Of a stretch of DNA of 64,000 bases, positions 24,743-36,026 are shown piece after piece. The stretch spans positions 14,531,147 to 14,595,146 of the forward strand of contig NC_133238.1 in assembly GCF_040436345.1 (NCBI RefSeq), written 5' to 3'. The notes below the pieces were generated by a model. The model worked only from the letters and a program-made list of their open reading frames with translations. It was not told the DNA's origin and did not search any database. Position 1 is the first letter of the stretch, and each line of letters opens with the position of its first letter. The stretch comes from Pagrus major (taxonomy: Eukaryota > Chordata > Actinopteri > Spariformes > Sparidae). The position numbers were made by a program, and so were the translations under genes.

Positions 24743-25524
24743 CCATCAGCAGGTCCACACACTCACACTGGACATGACCCCCCAGAAATATCTATTTTTC
24801 TACTGATGGAATAAAACGGTTTGAAAACGCAGCTTCTGTACATGTTACTGTTTTTATAATAAATGAGCTCAATTTCACAAATCATTTTATTTTGAAAGAT
24901 TGTCCCAATGTGTGTTTGTGGCTGGTTTTAGTTTAAACAGGACTTTTATCTTGAAAACCGCTCAGGAAAAATGACTGTCAGTGAAACTTTTATTTTGAAA
25001 TTTCAATGCAAATAAATCATTATGTGATTTTATCATTTAAAGGCTTAATTAACTGAATAAGTACTCAGATGAATTTAACGTTATATTTAATGTGTGGTTT
25101 AATACATAATTAATTATATGATCTAAAGCTTAATCGTCACCATTAATTTAAGCATTATTTATGTATTTATTAAGCATTAGTTTATATAACTATTCATTGA
25201 AACTATAAATTATATATTAAGCAATGAGTATTATTTTATTTATTTAAGCATTTCGTTACTCGTTATATTTTAGCGTTTTGTTTTATTGTGTATTTACTCA
25301 TTATGTTATTTATTAATGTATATTTGTATTTATTATTTCGTTTCGTCTCGGAATCGTCACCCAGCTTTTATTTTGAAATTAGAAATAGTCGTTGCGAGAG
25401 GGCTTCCTGTTACATCCGTCTCCGCAGCTTTTATTTTGAAACTCCACACCGGATCCCCGCGTGTTGTTTATACGTCGTCCTCCGGTCCGTCTCACCGACT
25501 CTCCTGCAAGCGTCGAGCCCGACC
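24743..25524. other. setdb2-creg intergenic spacer
   Basis: Setdb2 3' UTR with the poly(A) signal at 24810, then AT-rich DNA in which the words gcttttattttgaaa recur (24955, 25365, 25430). The proximal creg promoter must lie within the last few hundred bases; the sequence turns GC-rich after about 25440 and no TATA box is clear. Confidence 0.55.
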
Positions 25525-28189
25525 ATGAGCGCTCTTCTCCGGGCTGCGTGTGTGCTCCTCCCCGGCCTCCTCTGGGCCTCCTGCTGCCGGTTCCGGATCC
25601 CGCCTCACGACCAGGTGGCCCGGGTCGCGCGCTTCGTCGCCCACCAGTGCGACTGGGCCTCCATGGCCACCATCTCCACCCACAAGCCGGCGGCCGGACA
25701 GCCCTTCTCCAACGCCTTCTCCGTCAGCGACGGGCCCGACGGCTCCGGCTCCGGGGTCCCCTACATGTACCTGACCCGCATGGAGATCTCCGTGCAGGAC
25801 CTGGAGGTACCGTCCGCGTTACTGTTGGAGCCCGCGTTACTGTTGGAGCCCGCGTTACTGTTGCAGCCCGCGTTACTGTTGCAGCCCGCGTTACTGTCGG
25901 AGCCCGCGTTACTGTTGCAGCCCGCGTTACTGTTGGAGCCCGCGTTACTGTTGGAGCCCGCGTTACTGTTGGAGCCCGCGTTACTGTTGTAGTGTTTAAA
26001 ATGTGAGAAACTTCCTGTAAACTCAGTTTCAGCTGTTTGTGTCATGGCACTGCAGCTCAGGCCGTAGTGTTCAGAACTGCATTGGAAAAACAGTGAATTT
26101 AGTGAAGCTTCTATTAAACGTCCTGTTATTGTGTCTGTTCAACACAAAGTATCATCAGAAAAACTATTTATTGTCCAATCAGGTGAGTCAGCAATGCACA
26201 AAACAAGGTAGAAAAATGATGGATGTCAGTTTTGAATATATAAAGTTGAAGTTGCCAAATGTTCATTCTGGAGCTTGTAACGAGTGCAGTGTTCAGAACT
26301 CCATTTAAAAATTACTGAATTTAGTGAGGTTGACGTTAACTTTACATACCGGACTGTAGTTTACTGTAATATTTAAACAAGTCTGTAGTTTTCACCGTAG
26401 TTCAAGTATTTTGAACTTTGAACCTGCCACAAAGAAAGTTGTCAAGTTTAAACGTCTCAATCATTTATATTCTGCTCCAGTCAGCAGTGAATAAAACCAC
26501 GTTTAAAGATCAGGGACTTTGGTAGAGACGCTGAGTGCAGTGTTCAGAACTGCATTTGAAATATCATTGATTTTTAGTAAAAACAATCAAAACTTCTTGT
26601 GTCCTGTGACCATAAATTCTGCTGCTACTTAATCACCTTTTAAGGTATTTTTATAATATTTCTGTTGAATCTTTCACGTCTCTGCATCGTGTAAAACTGC
26701 CAGTACGTCTCAAATGTTTCCTGTATAATGAATCTAATGTTGTCTTTGAAGTGTCACAGGAGTTACTGGAAACTATTATATTAAGACTTTGTGCAAACTT
26801 GAAATCATCTCCTATGATATTTCCACAATGTTGCTATGGGAATTATTACCATTCAATAGTTCCATAGGGATTTGTAGTGTTTTAAGAAACATGCATTTTA
26901 CAGAGAACTAAAGAGTTAAAAAACAAGTATTTTATGATGTTATTTCATAATATAGAGGCAAAACTTTATACTGAATACATTAAAAATATCTCCAATGGTA
27001 GTATTTGAATTTTACAAAACTCACAAACTTGCCATGTTTGCGATAATACAGCTCTAATATTAGTATATTTGGGTTTGTTGTGTGTCTGTGATACGCCTCT
27101 GGATCAAACAGTTTTAGTTTAAAACATTTGTTTCCTGCAATATTCAAATAGTGTTTTTTCTTCTTTAAATGTTGTCAAGACATCTAATTTATAACCTCAC
27201 TAATTAAATCAGTTTTACTCTTTTTCATTCTGTATAAACTTGCTGCAACAGAAGTCACGATTAGTAAAAGTTATGAAAACACGCAGCTCAGGATTTATGC
27301 AACAGTCCGTGACTCAGCAGTTCCTCCACAGAGTGACTCAGCAGTTAAAGTCACATGTCAGAGCTGAAGTCATGTGACAGACACCAGTGAGTGATGGACG
27401 CAGGAGAAGTTTGTATCAGTCTGTTAATGTCAAACTAACGAGGACGTTTATCTGCGTCTGTACTTTTAAACTGTCTTCAGTCAAACTGACGTATGTCAGA
27501 GAAGAGGGTTCAGGAAGAGTGACTTTAAAATCCAGTCTCAACCTTTCAAACAGTGTTACATCATGAAATGTGCTTAAGTTGTCCATATTTCAAATTTCAG
27601 CCGTGTACAGAACTACATAAGAAAAACATGGAATTTAGTAAAAAAAAACTCATTGAGGCTCCTGTTACATGACACGTCTGTAATGTTCCATCTGGAGATT
27701 ATCAGTCTCCAGTGTTCAGAACTCCCTTTGAAAAAGCATGGATTTTAGTACGGCTGACATTAACTTTATATATTAAGTGTTGTTAGTGTTCAAAATGGTC
27801 GACTTTAAAAGCTTTATACTTCTGAACTTAACAGCTTAACAAAAACACTACCTTTAAAAACTACCTTAAAGAGTAAAGTCAGAACTTTATCATTGTTTAT
27901 ACACCAATAGGGTCCTATAAGCAGTCAGCAGTGTACAAAGCTGCATTTAAAAAACATGGGATTCAGTAAAAACCATTTAATGACACGAGCAATGTTCAGA
28001 ACTACACAAGAAAAACAACCAATTTAGTAAAAACATGGAGGCTGAACTGTAACGTCTGTGTCCCTGCAGGTGAACCCGCAGGCGTCTCTGTCCATGTCTC
28101 TGGCTCAGACTGATTACTGCAGACAGCAGGGCTTCGACCCCCAGAGTCCTCTCTGTGCTCACATCATCCTGTCTGGATCTGTGATGGAG

Positions 28190-28257
<68 letters not shown>

Positions 28258-28787
28258 AGCTGTGTATCCAGGTGGTAAAGAACAGTCACATGACCTTCAC
28301 TCACCTGCCTCCTCTGCTCCAGGTGAACGGGACAGAGGCCGACTTTGCAAAGAGAGCTCTGTTCAGTCGACATCCAGAGATGATCGACTGGCCGTCTGAT
28401 CACAACTGGTTCTTCGCCAAGTTCAACATCACACAGGTACACACCAGTACTACTACAGTACTACTACTACTACAGTACTTCTTCTAATACTATGGCTGCT
28501 ACTGTAAATACTCCTGTTGTTAATTGTACTGCTTCCACTACCATAGTACTACTAACAGCAGTACTCTGTGAACTACTGCAGTCAAACAAACATGAAATCT
28601 CTGACAAACCAAACTCCATTCATTTTCTGGAACATTTAACCAGATGTTGGTTTGCTGACGGTGTATCAGTCGTCAACCTGCGTGTTCCTCCGTGTTTCAG
28701 GTGTGGGTGTTGGATTATTTTGGCGGGGTGAAGACGGTCACTCCAGAGGAATACTTCCAGGCAGAGCCACACAGGAAGCACCACTGA
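25525..28787 (+). CDS. creg1: CREG-family secreted glycoprotein
   Basis: Cellular repressor of E1A-stimulated genes, a lysosomal/secreted glycoprotein with a flavin-reductase-like split-barrel fold that lacks the flavin site; linked to growth control and differentiation. Exons: 25525-25806, 28070-28189, 28323-28436, 28701-28787; 603 nt, 200 residues. The start gives a signal peptide MSALLRAACVLLPGLLWASC. Diagnostic segments are HDQVARVARFVAHQCDWASMATIS, GVPYMYLTRMEISVQDLE, MSLAQTDYCRQQGFDPQSP, CAHIILSGSV, HPEMIDWPSDHNWFFAKFNI and WVLDYFGGVKTVTPEEYF. N-glycosylation sequons NGT and NIT are present. The first intron is 2.26 kb and repeat-filled; the others are short. CREG1 rather than CREG2 is my choice from the compact length and the absence of a long N-terminal extension; the assignment is moderate. 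Confidence 0.88.
25811..25990. repeat. 18-bp minisatellite abutting the creg exon 1 donor
   Basis: About ten copies of an 18-bp GC-rich unit (cgttactgttggagcccg with g/c and t/c variants) begin four bases after the exon 1 splice donor gtacc. 18 is a multiple of three, so the exon frame stays open through the whole array as repeated PALLLE/Q. Confidence 0.9.
26050..28050 (+). repeat. diverged tandem intronic repeat shared with the setdb2 intron (block 2)
   Basis: Creg intron 1 holds at least seven degenerate modules of gttcagaactccatttgaaa / catggaatttagtaaaa / gaggctcctgttaca, near 26065, 26290, 26540, 27605, 27715, 27930 and 27990. Spacing is irregular, mostly 60-250 bp. They match the setdb2 intron 9 modules at 23530-24060. 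The class is unknown. Confidence 0.6.
28193..28256. repeat. (CA)n microsatellite
   Basis: An uninterrupted run of about 32 CA dinucleotides follows the creg exon 2 donor (GAG|gta). Confidence 0.95.
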
Positions 28788-31285
28788 TGGTCAGAGCTGC
28801 TGGGGTTTGTAGTTCTGTTTGTTCATGTGGACTACAACTACAACATCACAAGATACGACACCGAGTCGTTCTGCCAAAGAGATCAAATGTGTAAAACCTT
28901 CATCAGAACATAAAAAAAGAAAAAGAAGATGAAATATGCAAAATGTAAAAAATTAGGAAGTAGAAAGTTAAAACTTACTGCGTCATAATTTTGTTTTTTT
29001 GATTTTTGAAGTTCTTTTTTTTTTTTACTTTCTTCTGACGCTGCAAGAAAATGTAATATCTGCAAACACAAGCTTCTTGTTCAGACGTTGTGTTCACTGG
29101 TGTTCAGGAGGTCGACGGTGTGAAGCTCGGGGATCGAACCTGTGACCTGGTTGCTGGTTTGAATCCCGTCGGCTTTCTATGAGACACACGATCAGCTCCT
29201 CCTCACAAAACGTGAACACCTCCTCAGGAGCTGCTTTTCTTAATGTTTAGTGTCAAAATCTGCAACAAGGACGAACAAAACATGAAAAACTGATTTTTGT
29301 TAAACATCGCGTTCTCGTCCTCATTAAAATATTTTAGTTTGCTCCAAAAATCTCAGTTTTGTGTTAAAATATCTTTAATAAGCGTCTTTGTTCAAGAAAA
29401 TAAGACTTCAGTAGAAAGTTATAAGAAATGTTATGGAATAATTTAAAATGACAACAGGAGATAAAAGTATTCAAAACCTTTCAATCCACACTAACAATCC
29501 TCATCATGGTATTTATCCGAATAATCAACAACCAGCTGATCAATATTCAGGTTTCAGTTTGGAGGATAAAATGAACAGCGAGCTTCTGTTCCTGTCAGAA
29601 GTCAGTCGGCCACACGAGGGAGCTGCTGAGTTTGAAATGAAACACAATGACACTATTGTCATAACAGAATAATTCATATCTTTAATTTCTCTCCTTAACA
29701 TTTAAATAAAAAGTGCCTTTTTCTATTTTCTTGCCTTTTTGTGGCTCAGCACACCAAACTCCATTCACTAAAACTACGATTTAAGGTGTGTGATCTTGAA
29801 ACTAACAACAAACTGCACTTTATAACTTTATGAGATGAGCACAGTAAACAAGAGTAAAGATTCAGATGTTACAGGAGCAGGTTGACCTGCACACGACAAA
29901 ACTAATTAAACTAGTTTTTATTATTTATACTGAAACAGATTCTTAATAAAGAAAAACACCACAGGATCACAATCAGTTCATCTTTTAACTACATCTCCCA
30001 TGAGTCCTAGCTGCTGGCAGGCTGTCAAACAGTCATGGGAGCTGTAGTTCATTGAGTTAAATCTAGATCAAACCTCAAATGTGGACAAAAACTGAAAAGT
30101 GTTTGAAATGGTACAGAAATCACACGCCAGAGGGGCGGGGCTTGTGCATGTGTGGGCGGGGCTTTGTCGTGGAGGGGCGGGGCATTCTCTTTTTCTTGTC
30201 AGCGTGATATAAAATCAATAACTGATCATTTGTGACGCCTCAGACGTCGGTTCACTCTCAGCTTTCTGCTCCTGAACGCTGCAGGGAAACGAACGCTGTC
30301 GTGATATTCTGACTTTGCTGTGAAGATTTATTTTTGGAGAAAATATTCATGAATGATTTGTATAAATAAAGTTTGTGTGAACGAACAAAACGGCTCCACC
30401 TCTTCTGTTTGTGTCTTATTGTGACGACCCGTTGACTCTGATTCGGCGCTGACACGTCTTCCTGTCCTGGATGAATGAGACGCACCTCTTTTTATCTGAT
30501 TTTAGTGTTTCTTCCTCTTTTTATTAGTAAATAGTAAAAGATATTTCACCAGTGATACAATAGAAACATGAACAGACAGCAGTGAGCAGCATCAAACACC
30601 AGGGGGAGCTCCTCCGTCCCCACAGCAGCGTGATGGGAACAGTCCTCTCCTCACACAACATAAATATCAGACTGTCCAACATGTTTTGTACCTTCAGATG
30701 TGTTGTTGTGAATATCAGTCACCTTTTCATGTCACGTTCAGTTTTCCTCCACATATGAAGCAGGACGACTCTGATGTGCAGAACAGTTCTTGCTGTGATG
30801 TCAGAGGTGGCTCCGCCCGCAGAGCTCAGGATCGATCACACCGATTGATTATCGATCTGAGCTGCCGGCCAGTAGAGGCTCAGCCGAGTGTTACATAAGC
30901 AGCTGTTTGTGTCTGTCAGAGGGGAACAGCTGTAAGAGAGCAGCGCTGGAGTCGAGCAGGTAGGAGCTCTATACAAGTACTCTCACCACACTGTGCAGGT
31001 ACTTGTACTGTACTGTAGTATTTGCATCCTGAGCTACTTTAAACACATTTTAAAGGCAAATATTTTGCAGATCTAAAACACAAAACTTTTGCCTTTAAAA
31101 ATGAATCTGATGCATTTGTAAACATGAAATATAAGCTGGATATAGAAAATGACTTAACTCTTAGGTTTCATTTTAGTTTAGTTTAGTTTGTCTGTATTTC
31201 TGCTTCTACTTCAAATATTTATATATGTCCTTCAAAACACTTCAACAGAAATCAAGTTATGGTCATTTTAACTCATTAATGTAAA
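28788..31285. other. intergenic DNA downstream of creg
   Basis: No convincing exon. Near 29120-29180 two tRNA B-box-like words (gatcgaacctgtgacc, gtttgaatcccgtcgg) suggest a degraded SINE. At 30130-30185 three ggggcgggg GC-box-like motifs occur. At 30870-30960 a short segment with ttacataagcagctg and a possible donor (gtcgagcag|gtaggag) could be a non-coding first exon; I have no partner exon that proves it. Confidence 0.4.
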
Positions 31286-32173
31286 CTCAGTCATCATCTC
31301 CTCCTGATGATATAAAGTCAGGCTCAGTCATCATCTCCTCCTGATGATATAAAGTCAGGCTCAGCCATCATCTCCTCCTGATGATATAAAGTCAGGCTCA
31401 GCCATCATCTCCTCCTGATGATATAAAGTCAGGCTCAGCCATCATCTCCTCCTGATGATATAAAGTCAGGCTCAGTCATCATCTCCTCCTGATGATATAA
31501 AGTCAGGCTCAGCCATCATCTCCTCCTGATGATATAAAGTCAGGCTCAGTCATCATCTCCTCCTGATGATATAAAGTCAGGCTCAGCCATCATCTCCTCC
31601 TGATGATATAAAGTCAGGCTCAGCCATCATCTCCTCCTGATGATATAAAGTCAGGCTCAGCCATCATCTCCTCCTGATGATATAAAGTCAGGCTCAGTCA
31701 TCATCTCCTCCTGATGATATAAAGTCAGGCTCAGCCATCATCTCCTCCTGATGATATAAAGTCAGGCTCAGTCATCATCTCCTCCTGATGATATAAAGTC
31801 AGGCTCAGCCATCATCTCCTCCTGATGATATAAAGTCAGGCTCAGCCATCATCTCCTCCTGATGATATAAAGTCAGGCTCAGCCATCATCTCCTCCTGAT
31901 GATATAAAGTCAGGCTCAGTCATCATCTCCTCCTGATGATATAAAGTCAGGCTCAGCCATCATCTCCTCCTGATGATATAAAGTCAGGCTCAGTCATCAT
32001 CTCCTCCTGATGATATAAAGTCAGGCTCAGCCATCATCTCCTCCTGATGATATAAAGTCAGGCTCAGTCATCATCTCCTCCTGATGATATAAAGTCAGGC
32101 TCAGCCATCGTCTCCTCCTGATGATATAAAGTCAGGCTCAGCCATCGTCTCCTCCTGATGATATAAAGTCAGG
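31286..32173. repeat. 37-bp minisatellite, 24 copies, with higher-order pattern
   Basis: Exactly 24 copies of a 37-bp unit (ctcag[t/c]catcatctcc then tcctgatgatataaagtcagg), 888 bp. Units differ almost only at the sixth base. Reading T or C there gives TT, then CCCTCT three times, then CT and two C units that also have catcg for catca. The array therefore has a 222-bp six-unit higher-order repeat. Confidence 0.95.
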
Positions 32174-32176
32174 TGA

Positions 32177-32476
32177 AGTCTCGTCGTCCACAGAACATTT
32201 CTGGAGCTTCACAGTAAAACAGAGTTGCAGCGTTCTGCTTGATTTAAAACGGAAGAACAACCAAAAAAACATCAGATGGATCTTCTGTGTAATCCGAGTG
32301 TCCAGAAGCCCCGAGATCTCAAACTGATTTTTAAAAAATGTTATTTTCGTCCGGAGTCATGTGCAGAGCCAGAGGAGAAAGCTGCAACTCTGTTTTACTG
32401 TGAAGCTCCAGAAATGTTTTGTGGACTACGAGACTAATGACTGAATTTTTATATTTGGGTGAACTTCTCCTTTAAC
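32177..32476. mobile_element. foldback (MITE-like) element
   Basis: Inverted arms of about 55 bp lie at 32177-32231 and 32381-32434 with few mismatches (ttctggagcttcacagtaaa on the left, its complement on the right). About 150 bp separate them. The right flank ends gggtgaacttctccttt. On the left it directly joins the 37-bp minisatellite. No ORF; likely a non-autonomous DNA transposon. Confidence 0.7.
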
Positions 32477-32807
32477 ACGAGTTAACGATGACTTTTTTCA
32501 CTGCTTGTTTGAGTTTCAGTTTGGGATAATAAACCGATGTCTTTTTTTTGCCTCTCTGTGTTTTTACTGTGTATTTACAGTCTCTATTTGAATAAACTTT
32601 ATTGACGTGTTGAGTGGAGGACGAGTTGAGCTGAAGGGGTTAAGACTCAGAGGAATGTGTGGAGGCAGGAGGAGGAGGGAGGAGGGAAAAGGTTTTTCAC
32701 TTCAATCCTGCTTTACATATTTTCATTCACCTCCTCTGACGGTCTCCACCTTTACTCCTCCTCAGAGTTCCTCCTTCATCCCACCGCTCCATCCTCCTCT
32801 TCCTCAG

Positions 32808-33162
32808 GGCGACTCCATCAGCCGGGTCACCGCCGAGATGCCGGGGACTCTTCCCAGGTTTCCCACCATGCCTGCCGTGCTCAGCTCCCTGCCCAGAGGC
32901 ATCAACCCTCCCAGTTTACCCAGAGGCATCACGATGCCCAGTCTGCCCACTTTGCCCAGTTTACCCAGCATGCCCCGAGGTATGAACATACCCAGCCTGC
33001 CCCGAGGTATGAACATACCCAGCCTGCCCCGAGGTATGAACATACCCAGCCTGCCCAGGGGGATGTCGCTGCCGAGGCCCGTCGACATGTCCACCGTGTC
33101 CCAGGCTCCTCGGAGGCTGCTGCAGGACTGCTGCTCTGTGCTGGACCATCAGACACCTGGAG
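32808..33162 (+). CDS. candidate exon with Pro/Met-rich 9-residue repeats
   Basis: I do not recognise this protein. The exon is bounded by a strong acceptor (pyrimidine-rich, cctcttcctcag) and a donor (CCTGGAG|gtact). From the ATG at 32838 it reads MPGTLPRFPTMPAVLSSLPR and then repeats of SLPRG(M/I)NIP, three of them perfect 27-bp copies, then QAPRRLLQDCCSVLDH. Codon choice is GC-rich and unlike the flanking intergenic DNA. It ends in phase 1, as does efr3b exon 1 three kb downstream, so it could be an alternative first exon of efr3b; equally it may belong to an unrelated gene or be a chance open stretch. The minus strand is open too, which weakens the coding case. Confidence 0.4.
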
Positions 33163-33262
33163 GTACTTCAGATACTTCAGATACTTCAGATACTTCAGAT
33201 ACTTCAGTTACTTCAGATACTTCAGATACTACAGATACTTCAGATACTGCTGATACTACTGA
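33163..33262. repeat. 9-bp tandem repeat
   Basis: About eleven copies of agatacttc with point variants immediately follow the putative donor of the Pro/Met-rich exon. Confidence 0.85.
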
Positions 33263-33670
33263 AACTACTGAAACTTGTACGATCACGATTATAGTTATTG
33301 ATAATTCGACTATAGTTTGGGGAAACGTCCTGTTTTCACAGTTTCACGATGATGTATTTTGTCCCCAAAACATTTCTCAGCTGGATTTTTTCTGCCTTTT
33401 GAAAAACATAAATAAAACAGTCCAAAAATAATAAACAAGAAGTTTATAAAGTGCAGTTTTAGTAGAAAAAGAAAGAGATATATTGAGATCATCTCTCATG
33501 CAGGTGTTCGGCCGTTGAGGGGATCACAGAACATTTTGGTGAACGTGAACTTATAAACAGTAAAAAAGTCTCTTTTGACATTAGTTAACATTTCACTGAC
33601 ATCGCTGATCTCAGGGTTCAGGACAATTGTAATTTTCCAAATTGTAGTTTAAAAAAATAAAAATCTTGTC

Positions 33671-34094
33671 GTGATACCTATTGAGCAAGAAAAACCGGCT
33701 CAACAGGTATCACACAAAGACAGAAGACCTTGAAGTCAACACAGTAGAAACATCTGCCTATGAAAGAAAACCACTGAATGTGATATTACAGCCAAAGTTT
33801 CCATTTGTACTTTATTACTTATTAATTTTTTACTTTATTATTTCTACATTACTGTTTTATTTTATTTCCTGTTTAAATGTATTTTCAGAATATTTGCATG
33901 TATATATATAAAAACTTCTCTGAAATCCACGGGACCTTCTTGTTAAGTATTTTACGTGCTGTAGATTTTTTCCCAAAAATGATTATTTTCTTGTTTTTCT
34001 GTTCTTTTCACTGGCTGTTATATTTGATTAAGTAGGTAGATATTTGTTCTGTGTTGACTTCAAGGTCTGTGTGATACCTATTGAGCCTGTTTTT
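33671..34094. mobile_element. MITE with tatcacac termini, copy 1
   Basis: The segment 33698-33745 (ggctcaacaggtatcacaca ... gaccttgaagtcaacacag) is the reverse complement of 34050-34087. An extra inverted copy of the terminal word (gtgatacctattgagc) lies at 33671. Internal words cctatgaaagaaaaccactg and gtgatattaca match the copy at 54624. Confidence 0.65.
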
Positions 34095-34228
34095 CATTGG
34101 GTGATCTAAAATGCAACAAACTGAGCTGTTACAAGCTGTAACTTCCAAATTTCCTGAAGCCAAAAATCCATGAAATGAACCGGGAAAAGTTCTGAATTCT
34201 GGGTGAGTTGCCGTGGATTGACCCATAC

Positions 34229-34237
34229 TTGACCTAC

Positions 34238-34268
<31 letters not shown>

Positions 34269-34357
34269 TATACATATATATGTGTATATATATATATGTA
34301 TATATATATGTATATATATACATATATATATATGTATATATATATGTATATATATAG
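34229..34357. repeat. (TA)n microsatellite with ATATGTAT interruptions
   Basis: Alternating TA tract of about 130 bp broken by single G/C substitutions, directly preceding the Tc1-like remnant. Confidence 0.9.
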
Positions 34358-35024
34358 ATACTGACTGGTCAGAAAACCAGTCAGTATCTGGTGTGACCAC
34401 CATTTGCCTCACACAGTGCAACACATCTCCTTCACACAGAGTTGATCAGGTTGTTGATTGTGGCCTGTGGAGTGTTGGTCCACTCCTCTTCAGTGGCTGT
34501 GTGAAGTTGCTGGATATTGGCAGGAACTGGAACACGCTGTCGTATACGTATCGTATACGTGTCGTATCCAGAGACAATAAAAGGCCACTCTGAAATGTTC
34601 AGTTTCATCACACAGCACACTGCCACAGATGTCACAGGTTTTGAGGGAGCGTGCAGTCGACATGCTGATGCAGGAATGTCCACCAGAGCTGTTTCCCGTG
34701 AATTGAATGTTCATTTCTCGACCATAAGCCGTCTCCAATAAAGCAAAACTGCACATTTCAGAGTGGCCTTTTATTGTGGCCAGCCTCAGGCACACCTGTG
34801 CAGTATTCATGCTGTCTAATCAGCATCTTGATATGCACCTGTGAGGTGGGTGGATTGTCTCGGCAGAGGAGAAGTGCTCACTAACACAGATTCAGACAGA
34901 TTTGTGAACAATATTTGAGGGAAATGGATCTTTTGTGTAAATAGAAAATGTTTTAGATCTTTGAGTTCAGCTCATGAAAAATGGGAGCAAAAACAAAAGT
35001 GTGTTTATATTTTTGTTCAGTGTA
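34358..35024. mobile_element. rearranged Tc1/mariner-like remnant
   Basis: Both ends match a Tc1-like family common in vertebrates as I remember it: tctggtgtgaccaccatttg on the left, tttgtgaacaatatttgagg and tttatatttttgttcagtgta on the right, with TA flanks. The transposase region is gone. The central part is inverted relative to the family: aataaaaggccactctgaaa at 34574 is the reverse complement of 34756-34775, and the block between includes ttcatttctcgaccataagc. A short palindrome (gatactgactggt...accagtcagtatc) opens the element. Confidence 0.7.
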
Positions 35025-35675
35025 TATATATATATATTAAACAGCAAACATGGTAAAGTACTGTATGTCGATTAAATGATCATTTGGATCATTGGTGCAA
35101 CTCGTTGTTGTTTCCATTAATGGTTTGAACTATAAAAAGTCAAAAGATAATGAAAAAGAAGACTCTAGAGTCGAACGTGAAGACTTCAAATGATTTATTT
35201 CATTTTCAAAACCACAACATTTTCAGTTTAAGATCACAGAAGACAAAGAAAACCAGCAAGTATTCAGTTTTGGGAGGCTTTATTGATTATCATAATAGCT
35301 GCTTAATCATTTCTGTCTATAATCGATCGATCAGCTTCTTGTTTCAGTTCTAATTTGGACAATACAAAGTTATTGGATCCATACTCATGAAGCGAACAAC
35401 GTAACATGTACAGCAGAAATGCAGGTAATGCTAACAGGCTAACGTGACCTCCACAACTTTAACCCTTAATCCAGCAGCTGTTCACTGAAGTATTTGTACT
35501 TCTGTGTCCTCCTGTTCGCAGTAAACACGGAGTAGTTTTACTGCGGCGAGGACGACTGAGGCTGCTTCACTTCTGCAGGTTTCTGATATGTTTTTTTTTT
35601 TCTGTTTCGGCTGGAATGATAAATAAATCCAGAGCAGATTATAGAGCGCTGAGCTGCTGCACATGGCCCAGATCA

Positions 35676-35676
<1 letters not shown>

Positions 35677-35742
<66 letters not shown>

Positions 35743-35927
35743 TTTCAGCTGCTGAGAATATTTATTATAATTTGTATTAAATCAGTTTTAACGACAACAA
35801 ACAGGTCGTTAACATGAAACCTCAGATTGTAACATCGTCCTCTGAATGTGGAGGTACGAGGTTCTTAACTGACGGTGAATGAAAGGAGGTGGGTTTAATG
35901 TGTGTGTGTGTGGAGAGGATTAACTAT

Positions 35928-35981
<54 letters not shown>
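35677..35981. repeat. (CA)n and (TG)n microsatellites upstream of efr3b
   Basis: (CA)n at 35677-35739 and (TG)n at 35933-35981, ending about 45 bases before the efr3b start codon. The two tracts are complementary. Between them is a short stretch with no clear core promoter. Confidence 0.9.
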
Positions 35982-35982
<1 letters not shown>

Positions 35983-36026
35983 TGATGGGAGTGACAGCGT
36001 GGATGTGAGCTGACGGAGTCGTCTTC

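Noticed and set aside
25461-26006. Long repeat-bearing open frames through the creg minisatellite
   Set aside because: The exon ends at the GAG|gta donor at 25806; the extension arises because the 18-bp repeat has no stop in any plus frame.
28164-28442. Poly(Val-Cys) and poly(Thr-His) frames over (CA)n tracts, here and at 35482, 38018, 39650, 40206, 43957 and 52034
   Set aside because: Dinucleotide repeats give open frames in several phases; none has coding context.
34008-34424. Minus-strand frame rich in YIHIYI
   Set aside because: Translation of the (TA)n microsatellite, not a protein.
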